From Numida meleagris (taxonomy: Eukaryota; Chordata; Aves; Galliformes; Numididae), in contig NC_034415.1 in assembly GCF_002078875.1 (NCBI RefSeq), positions 22,282,331 through 22,346,330 on the forward strand: a DNA stretch of 64,000 bases, written 5' to 3'. The notes below the pieces were generated by a model. That model did not search any database. It saw only the letters and a list, made by a program, of their open reading frames with translations, and had not been told where the DNA came from. Below, piece by piece: positions 1-11,612 of the stretch (position 1 is the stretch's first letter; the number at the start of each line of letters is the position of its first letter). Position numbers and translations under genes: made by a program.

Positions 1-40
1 TCCACGGAAGGGGATGAAATTCCAGGAGATAAGATTAATC

Positions 41-70
41 AGTCTAACAGCCTCCAGTCTAACAGCCTCA
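41..70. repeat. 15-bp tandem duplication
   Basis: Two adjacent copies of agtctaacagcctcc (second copy ending a instead of c) occupy 41-55 and 56-70. This is a simple local duplication with no visible function. Confidence 0.9.
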
Positions 71-3000
71 AAACTCCGAAGACCAAAAGAGACCATCTCA
101 TTTTTATTATTATTTATTTTAACATGAATTAAAAGATCTTTCAAATATTTCTGACCATCTAAAAGAGCATTCATTTTTCCCTTGTTACAAAAAGAAAAAA
201 AAAAAGCAAGAGAATGCAGAAGTAAGGAAATGGATGCTGGATTCTGCTAAAATATCAAGGGGGATCTTACCAAATGTCAGTCTCCTCAAGCTGCGTGTAT
301 TTGTTTAAAACATTTCGCTTACCAGCGGACCGAGGGGGCAATTTTCAGGGTAGAAGTTCTGCAAATATTTTAAGTAGAGTTTTAATTGACCCAGTTTGAC
401 ATTAAAAGCACTTTTTAAACTCTTGATATTGTTAGCCATTTAAGATAAGTGGCAATAAATACAGATTAATTGTAACACGTGAAATGAAATCTTTGAGCTG
501 CGGTGGGCCGCTGAAAAGGCCCTTTGTGTGTCGGGGAGGTGCAAGATCATGTGTTAGGGTTAGGCTAACAGAATACCCCGTCAAGCTCAGTGAGGTTTTT
601 GGTAGCTCACGCTGTGACCAACTGCAAAGACAACAAACTTCAGGCAAAGGCAAGCGGTGTGATTGGCAGGTATAAAGAAAAACAAAAACGCTGGAAGGAC
701 AGGCTCCCTTCTGACTGCTCCCACTGCCCAGCGCAGGACTTACAAGCAGGCCAACACTGGAGCTTTTATTGTGTGGGAGATGATTGAACTGTGAATGTAA
801 ATTCAGAAAGACAACTTCTGAGATCCGGGTGTTTCCAGGAGATGCTGAATAAATGCTGCAGACATGGTGAGTGGCTCCACAGGGGACACTGTCTGGTACG
901 TCTCTTCGTAATACTAAAGAAAACAAAGCAAAAAAACCACCCACACACCTTCCACTTTCCATGAGCCTTGCACGCAGCAGGACAAGTCACGTCAGAAAGC
1001 TGCATAGGGTCTCAAGGCCTGAATCATGTCTCATTGGCAGCACTTAACTCATTTGGCCTGGTTGCTGCTTTAAGCAAACAGTGAAGACCGAACACATGGT
1101 ATGTCAAAACATTTTCTTTTGGTTTTGGCTGCTTGCTTTGTACCTCACAAGAGGGATAACCCTATTGATGGATAGAACATGGTTCTGGTTTTTGTTGTTT
1201 TGTTTTTTTAAAAAAGAAACACTTTCAGGCAGATGAATGATCGCACTTGCCCTAGGAGTGGCTTTCTTTCCCAACTGAGAAATGACAGACAAGCTTTACC
1301 CTTCCGTGTAAACGAAGATTGAAACGCGCTGAGGGCTGCAGGTAACAAATGATCCCAACAACAAACAAAAGGGTTGGCCAACATTGGACTTCAATTATAT
1401 CACATGGTAAGACTTGAAAACTGTGCACTGCCTGGTGCTACAATGGGTATTAGAGCTCTCCCATTCCCACAGCAAGGATCCCAGCCTTGGCTGAGTTTTC
1501 CAGGGCTGGTGGCAGCAGGCTTTCTCTACCCCTGGAGTACACACCAAAGTGCTCTCCAAGAGAGAGACACGAAGCAGTCCTGGGGCAGCTTACTGCTTGC
1601 TCGGGAAAAACAAGGCTCTTCCATTGGCAGCAACAGAAAACATAACTCTGGGAGGTCTTAATACACAGAGCAGCTTGCTCCAGGTAAGAACAGGACACTG
1701 GATTCTTGACTCCTTCTCTCAGGGTTCAGCTAATCCCCCTCACCTGAAAGTCAGGCATTTGCTGGAGGTCAGTTTTCTAGGTTTCCTCTGTAGCCAGAGG
1801 AATGATGTCTCCAGAGGCTAATTTCTTCCATCTTAAAATACATATCTGAGATAAGTGGGAGGATTTGTTCCCTGGGGATTCACGGGTGGAGGGAATCTGA
1901 TGATCTCACACAGAAGCAGCAGTGAATTTTCAGATACCTGTAGTTCAAGAGGGACTGTCCCACCCTAACAATTACCACAGTTACCAAGATCCCAGACAAT
2001 CTTCAAGAATCTCAGGTTCAAAAAATAATTTAAGAACCAAATCTGGCTTAACTTTCCTGACACTATCTGTATTTTGCTCTGAAAAGCTTTGAAGTACTGT
2101 CCCCATCACAATGCTTTCTGCACACCTTTGCCAAATGCCAAGTGACAACCACCTCCCTTTCTGATTACCTAAGGCTGCAGACCCACTTTCTTTACAATTC
2201 ATGGTTTACTCCTTCCTTCGTTTCTTAAATTTGTTCCTGATTGCCAGTGAGCCATTTCAGGTCTCAAGGGAACAACCTTCAAGTGTTCCTGAACTCTGCA
2301 CACAGGAATGTTGCCCCAGGCTGCCTCTTGGACTGCTAAGAGTTTCTGATACTCTTTTCACCCCTTCCTACTTAAGAACATTTTTGGGCATGGTTGATGG
2401 CACATTTGGCCAATTAGCAGTAGCAAGGCTGCACAGTTTGAGTGCCCACAAATCATTAGGTTTATAGAGTCCTGGAGCCATGCCTGGGTCACATTTACAA
2501 ATTTGCTACCTAATGTTGCTCTGGCCTTGAGAGAATCAACACTTCATTAGAGCGCAGCCCAGAGATAATATGTGGCTCCTGAGATACTCCAGATAATTAT
2601 TTTCTCTAAACATCGTTGCTGTGTTCAAACCACACCACAACTGATTAACGTACTGCATTCTGCGTCCTCCTGCATGCAAATGATCCAATAAAGTTCCACT
2701 GCCTACAGAAATGTTTCACCCCTTTGCCCCTCAGGGATTTTCTGAGATCTAATGAAAGTTCAGCTCACATTGTACTCTTTCAGTGGATGAGAACTATGAA
2801 TTACTTTTTTCTCTATCCAATTTTCATGAAGCATGCAAGAACGCATTATCTTAGAGACTCTAAGCCAGCTGACAAGTTTGGTTATCTTTAGCCAACAAAC
2901 TAAAATTTACAAGGGTAAAAGACATTCACACGCACCTATACATACACACTCACAAACACCATGATTGCTTAAGCCTCATTTCCTAAGGAAACCAGATTAA

Positions 3001-3460
3001 AAATAGCATTGATATCAATAGTGAAGTCTTTATTTCTTTGGCAGATTTCTGTTACTTTTAAACCAATCCTCCCAGTGAGAGGTACTGCAAAATTTTCAAC
3101 TGGAACCAGACCAGATCTCTAAGTGATAAGAACCTCACAGCAGTTTCACTACACCTCAAACACCTCGAGGAAAAATGCAAAGTGAATGTGAATTCTGTAA
3201 AAATATTAAGGACTGGTGCAGAGTTTCATACTAAGTTAACCCACTGATAGCATTTGATTCTTCTCTCCAGCTACCTTCTGTGTATAAATACAATTTTTCC
3301 AAGTTCGCAAACCTCAGTATTTAAGGTATTTGCTATAATCAAATACAGAATTACACTAAAAATATTTGCGTTGTGTGTTTTAGATATGTCACATAAGTTT
3401 CAGTCTTGCAATATTATTCCTGCAAAATGATGGAGATTTCACTTCTGCAAAGGGATGGAG

Positions 3461-3493
3461 CCAAAGCTGAACTCCAAAGCTCAACTCCAAAGC
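3461..3493. repeat. 13-bp tandem repeat, about 2.5 copies
   Basis: The unit ccaaagctgaact is followed by ccaaagctcaact and a partial ccaaagc. It is probably replication slippage in unique intronic DNA. Confidence 0.85.
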
Positions 3494-6453
3494 ATTAGCA
3501 TTTAGATTAAAGCATGTTTGCAACTTCTCTGTAGAATGGTCTTTGGCTGGTGAACAACAGTTTATCAAAGTACTTAGGAAGTCTCAGTGAATACCTCTAG
3601 AGAAACAGAAGAAGATCAAAGACACATTCATATGGATTTCCAGTTTTTCACCTGATTCCTAGTTCTCACTGCCTCTCTAGGAGTACACAGGAGTAAAGCC
3701 TGGTAGCTCTGAATACATTTTTATCATTTTTTAGTTCACAGCCCTAGAAAATTGGTCTGCCAAGAGCAAGAACTCCAGGGCTACATCCAAGCCAGTCACC
3801 TGTGGACTTACAACTGCCACAGCTCCAGTGCTTCTACCAAAAGCACTGTGGTGCAAGTGTACCAGCATTTTCTGGTCTCGCTAAGACCTTTTATATTTTC
3901 AAGTTTCATTATTAATCTTTTTAAAAACATCAGCATTTTCCATTGATACGAGCTGCTACTCATTCCCCATCAGTCTAGAGTAGGCTCATGTTTCATTAGG
4001 CCTGTAGCAAAGAGCAAAAAGGAATCCAAGATTTGAGCACAAACTCAACCTTCTTCCAATTTTAGATGGCAGCTGAGCTATTGGACTTGGGCTTCAGCCC
4101 ACGTTAGTTGCCACCGAAGCAATTTTGTCCAACAGATCCCTGCTGCTTTCTCCATGCCGCTATAAAATGGGTGAACAGTGGCAGAGGTTGTGTTTTGAAT
4201 AACTGAAGTTTACGACATTTCTTCGTGCTGGCTAGAGCTCTAATTATTTCCCTTCTGCCTCTCTAAGTAACTCTATCTTCCCTTTACATTTCTGATACTT
4301 AAATATTTTTTTGGGCAGAGGTATACTGCACACGTTTTCTTTTTCTTGACATGTCTCTTGCCATCTACCAGAGAAAAACTACAATGAAACAGGAATTTAA
4401 TAGGCTTATAAAGAGAGAGGGCATTGACGTTTTCCAGTAACGTAAAAGTAACAGCCTAGATTAAAGGATTGGAATGACAAATAAATGTTGTCTCATCCAG
4501 GTGCATATGTCTGTCACCTTGCTGTCAGCTGCAGAGCTGCCATCAATTCACTGAGAATAGGATCGGATCCCAAATCCATAAATCCCTTCTCAGCAAGTTT
4601 GCTCTGATGGTATTCCTGGCACAACCATGACCAAGAAATCCTGGAACTCTCTCAAGAACGCCCAGTTTAATGAGATTTCCAGTCCCAGTTTCCATACCAG
4701 AAAAATTCTCAAGAAATCCTCATAATTTACAACTAGGCTTTTTAAGGCTTTCAGTTTTGTATCTTTTGCAGAACTACCTCTAGCCAACAACTGTGCCCTG
4801 TCTTTGCAATCCATCAAGATCACTGGTTCTTCCTCCATGCACGGTCCTCCTGTAACTTGTCCCTAAAATGAGCAAGAAACACCTTGAACCTGCAGAATCC
4901 CGACAGCACAAGCAGTAGAAGCTGGTTCCGCACTCTGTCCAATCCCCTTCTCAGATCCTGCTTCCGCAGTCCGAGGCTCTGACAGAGGAGCTGCAGGGGT
5001 ACAGCCCAGTGCTGCCAGCACAGAGTTCCTGGGGATTCCCTGCTCCTCCATGGGAGGTACGCACCCAGGCAGGAGGTGTAAGCAGGGAAGATGATCCCAT
5101 GTGAATCACTATGAGGAATTTGTGCTAACATGTCGGGTTCTAGATTTAAGCACAGCTGAGAAGCCAGATTTCCTTCTGCTCTGGGACAAACCACATAGCT
5201 GGCACTACATTTAAGCACAGTAACATCTTAATCACCGCAGGAAGCACAAATTTATCCCAGCTGAGATGAGAACCTTGGACATCTTGCAATCTGTATCCCG
5301 TCTGCATTTTCACACTAGCAACCCCCAGAAATCTCAGCGGTAGAGGAACACTGCCAATTTGGGGTTCTCCATATAGCCTTTTTAAAGTCTTGCTAACAGC
5401 ACTGTTAGATCTGGTTGGGAGTTTTCTGATGAGACTGTTTTGGGATGGAAAGTGATGAATTGTCTGGCATCCATAATTTGGTTTCAACACTCCTGTTATG
5501 AAATCTCGTTATATGGGACCTCTGCTGGTCTCCTGAGAGCTTAAAGGGTGGCCTGCAGACTCACAGCAAGTTCTTGCAAGTGCTGGGGGTTGGAGGGAAG
5601 AACATTTCACCCCAAGTTTAAGACCATTCTGGTTCAGTGGAGTGTTTAAGCCTGAGTGTAAATCTCTCATGATTATTTGCAGTTTCAGAAAGAGAGTTTC
5701 CTGAATTATGTCTACATTTTTACATCTCAAATTCTGAGGAGCAACACAGTTAGGGTATAGCCAAAATCTCTGTATTTTAGGACAGCAGGGGCCAATATAG
5801 CTTTCTTTTCTTTGACAACAGGCAGGCAGACCTAGACTTGTACAGTAGAACTTGGCACAGATGTAATTAAATATGATATGAAAATGTTAGTGACCCAGAA
5901 GAGCTGACATTAATGCATGCATTTCTTTAAACCAAAATCCTACTGTGTGCAGGCAAATTTGAAGGTTAGGACTTCGGGCTGAAACCTGCTTTGGTGGAGC
6001 AATGATGAGTGGCCAGGCAGGACTCCTTGCTGAGCACAGTGAGGCCTCCATCGGACCAGAGGGAGTGCAGGGGGTGCCCAGATTCCCTCAGCAGTTTAGG
6101 CTGTGACACCCAAGCAAAGAGCATGTGAATCTGTTCTTTCACTTGCTTTGTCTCTTACCTTTCCCAGTACATGTGAGGGCAGCCTCAAGCCAGTTCTCAC
6201 CACTGCATGTGCTGTTCCGTGTTTCTATGATTAATTTCTTGGTTTACAGCAGGAGTTTGTCAAATCAGAGTTACCGGAATCAGCCTTCACAATGGCGCTC
6301 CTTTCACAATAAGGTAGTGGAGTCAGGCTTATCTTGGCTTCTCCAGCTCAGGTTCTCTCTGCACTGATTTAAGCTTCAGGTGAAAAGAAAATATTCAGAG
6401 GCTTCCAAACCTCCATATGATACAAGATCAACGTACATAAAGTTCCGCTGGGC

Positions 6454-6484
<31 letters not shown>
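6454..6484. repeat. T20/A11 homopolymer junction
   Basis: Twenty T residues run directly into eleven A residues, flanked by ggc on both sides. The junction forms a perfect 22-base self-complementary arm and could be a slippage or instability site. Confidence 0.95.
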
Positions 6485-9400
6485 GGCTACAGGCTGGATT
6501 TGCACTTGGAACAAGCTATTCTCCAGTGGAGTAACTCCTGATTTACAACCGAGTGTCTGAAAAGAGAATCAGACCCTGCCTCTTCAATGCAGATTTTTAA
6601 ACAATTCAATTACATGGGTTTGGTCAAAGTTAGCATGCGAGAATATTTTTAAAAGCAAAGTGATTCTTTACCTTAAAAACTATAGAAGTCCATACAAAAA
6701 AAACAGGCAAACGTCACTATAGGTATCTGGATGCCCAAATAAACACAAGCAAAGGGAATTCTAGCATCTGCAAACCATTAATTCACCCTTTTCTTCTCTT
6801 TTGTAGGCTTGCCAAGTTCAATCTCCTGGTCGCCAACTTCTTGCTCTGCTGAGACAACTGGAGAACTGCGCCAGTGATGTCAGCAGCACCACTAATCAGT
6901 GCTGGGCCAGGATGTCTGACCCTGGGGAGAAAGTCTCTTTATATCCCAGCCCATAAGTGTGCTTCCCTCCCCCATCCTCCGTTCTACTGAGGATCCAAGA
7001 GGAAGAACAGAAACAGCAAAGAACTACACAACTTGTAGAACAAGGAAGACTGTACTTCCAATGTGAGGCTGAGTTTGTTCCCAAACGGCACAACAGTGAG
7101 TGTAACTTTGAGTCCAACCCGCACACAATACTTCATCAGTGGGGAGTGCAAAACACTCATTTACATATTCAATGTCTGTAAGTCCTCAGCATGCAGGTGG
7201 ATGTCAGCCTCAAGGCATTTCCTTTCTGAAAAAACACTTGCAAGTATCATATGTGAACCTGGAAGCCAGATCTTGTGGCAGGTGCTAACAGCTTTCACAA
7301 AGGCCCTCTGCATCTCAGTGGTTCAAGTTTAAGCTGCGTGCAGTATCTACAGCTTCGTCTCCCATCCCAAACTACTGAACACAACTGTGGGTTTCCAGTA
7401 ACAAAGATTCCCACCTACCGCCATCTTTCCTCCCACCCAAATTCAACAGCCATCCTCCATCTTAGTTACAGCCTCCATCTTTAAATAAATAAATAAAAAG
7501 GTAAATGTTCAAGACAGTTACATCACCAGCAGCTGTCTACCCAGATTCTCTTCAGTTTATGGAGAAAATTAAGCACATTTCAGCAGTGAATCGGACCAAA
7601 TGTGACCTCAGCCACCTCAGAGATATCTGTCACTCTCTACTATAGAAGGTGATGGATGAATGCGCTTCTGCCTTTGGTATCTTCAGTAACCGTAACAAGA
7701 TGTGATGAAATTCCCATTGGGAATCCTCTGTAAAGAGCAGTGAGAAAGCTGGAGCTGAGGACTACAAATGGATTTTATATTCTCCCCATGCTCTCACATC
7801 CTTTAGAGAGCCTCCAAGTCTTCCGCAAATTCTATATGTAACACTGTTATTAGCAGTTTAGTTCAGGACAACCCAAGTCATTACTGATGATGCTGGCTGA
7901 GAAAAACCTCAGCAGAATAGGGAAGGAATGCATGTTTTCTGAACAGAAAAATCAATATTATCCTGCATTAGGAACCAAAAAGAGAATCAGACTCTGCCTG
8001 GCAAGATTATTCCTGTTTTTATGGCAGCATGCAGACTTCTACAACAGAGCATCCCAGGAATTTCAACCTAATCTCAGCCACCTGTGCCTACAGCTGAACA
8101 ATTGAGGCCCGGTTCTATTGGGTGGTGAGCCCTGGCAAAACTCACTGACTTCACTGGGAGCTGTGGTCACCCACATAGCCACATCCTTCCACTGCCCTGC
8201 AGATGGAGGGGCTGCCCACAGCTGGAAGAACACATCCTTTCCTCCACTGTAGCATTGAGTCCCATATACAGCTCCATCCCCCTCCTGCTGTGGGAGACAC
8301 TATGGTGCTTATATTTCAGCACAGAAAAAAAAAACTTCTTTTAATTTTAATTAACCAGAAAAACCATTCTGAGGCCTACTGACTTGGCTGCTAATAAGCT
8401 TGAACTGGAGCAGCATCTGAATTCCTGAAGCAATAAATCCAGAACTGAGTTACTAAACTGACAGCTCTCATAAAAGAAAGAAAGAAAGGCAACTAAGTAA
8501 AACATCCTAAGGAAATTATCCTTCAAATTAACTGCAGACATAAATTTATCCATCTGTTATCATATGTGTTACTTGAAAATTATTTGCCCATAAAAATGAA
8601 ATAAACCAGAGTGATTTTTTTCTTAAACATTGACTTCATGTGTATAGTCTTAGTTGCCAAAATATTAACTCTTTTTAACAGCCCATGAGCTCTTGGCTGT
8701 GTCTCTGTTTCTTGACTGCAAATGGGCCTTTATTAATCACATGGATATGTCAGAGCTGAGGCGCTTCGCTGTTACTATGGATCAATAACACCTAACAGTA
8801 CATGATGGATTTTCAAAACAAAGAACAAGCAAAAAATCCTTTTTTTCCCCCCCAAGTACTCTATTTAACTGCTTTTATTCAGAGAGAAAGATTAACATGC
8901 CTGTTACCTGAAAAATATCATTTAACTGCACAAACAATAAATGGGGTTTCTCTGCTAGAGTATAGTTTGCGTGAATACAGGTGTGGCAAGATTTCCACAT
9001 TAAGCCTGAATAGGGTAAGTCCTGGCAGGAAAAGAATGAAGTGTACAGAAGGGAGTAAAATTGTGCCCCATCTTACCCAAATCCTGTATTTTTCTTGGAG
9101 AGGATGAAGAAATGAAAACTGAAAGAATAAATGGCCATTTTCATTTATGTGTTTTATAAAGAAATACATTGAAAGTCTGAGCGGTTCCAATGCATTTAAC
9201 ATATGACTAATGCCACAAAAGGGTAGGATTGGGAATCTATTGACGTCTACTTAATTTATTAAAAAAAAAAATCAGAATACAGAGAAGTTTAATTTAGAAT
9301 GAGGACTTCCTTTGTTTTAGCATTTCTGAACAGAACAAAAACTTATCAACAACATAAAAATGCTTCATTTTGCTTTGCGGATCTAAGAATTATTAGTGTC

Positions 9401-11437
9401 TCAGCTCGCTAGGATATCCCAACACATTCCCCCCTATTGCTCCCTCATCCTGAGGCCTTGTGTGACAGCCTCATGCTCAGTTACAGGCCAGATGCATTGA
9501 ACCACACTGCCCGCGATGCAGCAGTTCTCTCACTATTTACTGTATAAAGGGAAAAAAAATTATCTCAGAGAACAGAGAAGGAATTAATTGTGTGTGAATG
9601 GCCTGCAGGGATGGAGGGCTTCAGTGAGGAAGGCCAAAGGGATACCAGAACAAAGTACCCAAAACAAAAAGCTTTCCTCAGCATCTTTCCTGCTCTGGTA
9701 TTCAATAAATCCTGTGGCGTATCTGCCCTGTCCTGTTACACTCAGTACTGGCGAAAAGAAACCATCCAGTGAGAAAGGCTTTCATCTTTGGCCGCCCATC
9801 TTTGGCTATGTTGTGAAATGGGCCTTGCTTTTTGCAAGGCAGCTTTCCACATGAAGCTGCCCAGGTGCCCCGGGTAGATGCACTCAGCTACAGGTGGGGC
9901 ATGAAAGCTGAAACCTCCCATACCATAGCAGAGGCTAAGGAGAGCCATCTTTAATGATTACCCATTTAATTGCATTTCTGTTATCAGTACACACAAATAG
10001 CTTCAGGGGTTTGGATGCTTCCAGTCCAAGATCCTGCTGTAAGCCAGAGTCTGCAGCAGATGCAGGCACAGAGGAAGGCGAGAGGGCAATGGTGCCATCT
10101 GTCCTCTTGGCTTCAGTAACTACGTGCTCAGGGGCTTCCTGAAATGGAAATTACATTAGAACCACCACGTTCTTTATTCTCTGATAAACCGAGCTCCATA
10201 GATTAGACAACCTTGTGGGGTTTTTTTGTTTGTTTTTTCAGTTTTTAAATTAATCCCCATCCAACTATGAACCATAGTGATGTATTTCCCTACTGTAAAT
10301 AAAATAAAATAGAGCAAAACTCCTCAAAGAAAGTATCAGGAAAGCCTGAGAGAAAATAGGCTTGGGAAAATTCAGTCTGGACATGCTCAAAAAATAAATA
10401 CATAAAGATGCATCTGTCTGTATTAAATCCTGCAGCTTTTAATCAAATTTCCCACCAACATGAGTAGCAAAAGGCACGTCATTGCCAAAGTTCATAGCAA
10501 GAGCCCTGGGATGAGAAGCAAAGTTCTGTCAAAAATGAGAAATGGTTAGCAAGATGGAATAGGAAGACTAGGATCAGTTCTCAGTACAGAAATCTCAAAC
10601 TGCCTGGAAATTGGGGCAGCTTGAAGAACCACTGAAGCTGCTGCTCAGGATTCTGCTGAAAAGAGGCCTGGGCAGTTATTATTTATATTTTTATAACACA
10701 GAAATATGAATTTTGTTGCAAAGGGAAAATCATTGAGAAAGGACAGCTGTATATACAGTTGCAAGTACTAAAATCATCTTTGTTCTGCAGACATCATGGA
10801 GAAAGTCAGAACATGCAGAAGGACGCATCAGAGTTTCCTTAATGATTTAAAAATATTGGTATTTAGCTACACATATAACTCATACACTTGCACAAGGTCC
10901 AGAGACATCCAGTCTACAAAGATGCACCACCAAGGTAGCTAAGTCACCCATCAAAAAATCGCACAGAACAGAAGCCCCGAGGTCTGAGACCCCAGGGCAG
11001 GATCCCAGCCCGCAAACGAGTCCCTTACCATGGCAGGACTTGTGTTCCCACAGCCTCACCCAGTCTTGCAAATCCAAAGACTCTTCAAGTATGTCCTGAA
11101 CTCACTGCCACAAACATAACCATGACAGGAAGATAACATGAAAAACTAAGGGTTTTTTTTAGGAATGGGAACGAATGCAGCGCTGTGAGAAATGTTAACA
11201 GCTTCATGTTTCTACCAGGACAACCTGATGAAAAGCACAGGAGCAGCAGAATCACAACATGTCTAGACAAGATTCATTTCCTACACAGCAGGTTTACACA
11301 GACAAAAGCCTTTCTGCTTTAAGGGTAAATCCCTTCAAGGAAGCTTCCTGCAATACCAGAGAGAGAATCCCAAAGAATTCAAATCATTTTACTTCCAACC
11401 ACAACATCCAAATTAAACAGAATATTTCACACCATAC

Positions 11438-11612
11438 CTGCTCCGAAGGCAAAGAAGAAGCTCTTATCTGTGTTCTCCCGTAAAAGCGCCATCACTCTCT
11501 TGCCCATTCTCTCGTTCCTCTTGTAGATGAGCTCCTGCCTGAAGTAGCTGTCTATCTCCTGGGCTGTCACCTGCTCGTGAGGTGGGAGCGTAGTGTTGAT
11601 GAAGTTTGGAAC
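11438..11612 (-). CDS. TRABD2B: TRABD2B (TIKI2) internal coding exon B, ending inside the second GxxH motif
   Basis: This is the next TIKI2 exon after exon A. The acceptor on the minus strand is CTCTCCATTGCAG and the donor is GTATGG. The exon is 175 bases: it starts in phase 0 and leaves one extra base, giving 58 codons plus a G. The peptide starts [14 protein letters not shown], passes through [20 protein letters not shown] and ends with a hydrophobic FFFAFGA strand. The sequon NTT is a likely N-glycosylation site. TIKI/TraB proteins carry two GxxH motifs needed for metal-dependent proteolysis. The second, G-A-G-H, begins at the last residues of this exon, and the intron splits the codon of its second Gly, so the His must come from the following exon. 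That exon is not visible to the left. Human TIKI2, as I recall it, has the same sequence with few changes, including at the S-F-F-F position. No frameshift or stop is present, so the gene looks intact here. Confidence 0.93.

Larger units (their letters stand above)
1..11437 (-). other. TRABD2B: TRABD2B intron (part), downstream side; no confirmed exon
   Basis: This is the part of the intron after exon B that falls in the window; its far end is outside. I searched by eye on the minus strand for the next exon, which should begin with two bases completing a Gly codon and then encode H-F-L-G-N-N, and did not find it. The stretch holds short tandem repeats near 41-70 and 3461-3493, a T20/A11 run at 6454-6484, an AATA run near 7483-7498, and two exon-like open frames at 9935-10138 and 10439-10525 that do not fit the phase of exon B. 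An octamer-type ATGCAAAT lies at 2674-2681. The rest is unique-looking, moderately AT-rich intronic DNA in which I see nothing. Confidence 0.75.

Noticed and set aside
1450..1698. Minus-strand frame containing G-E-H-F-G, considered as the missing G-A-G-H-F-L-G exon
   Set aside because: Only H-F-G matches; the conserved N-N-T-V and downstream residues are absent.
6806..6955. Plus-strand acceptor-like TTTTGTAG followed by an open frame (ACQVQSPGRQLLALL...)
   Set aside because: It is antisense to the gene, short, has no donor and is unlike any known family.
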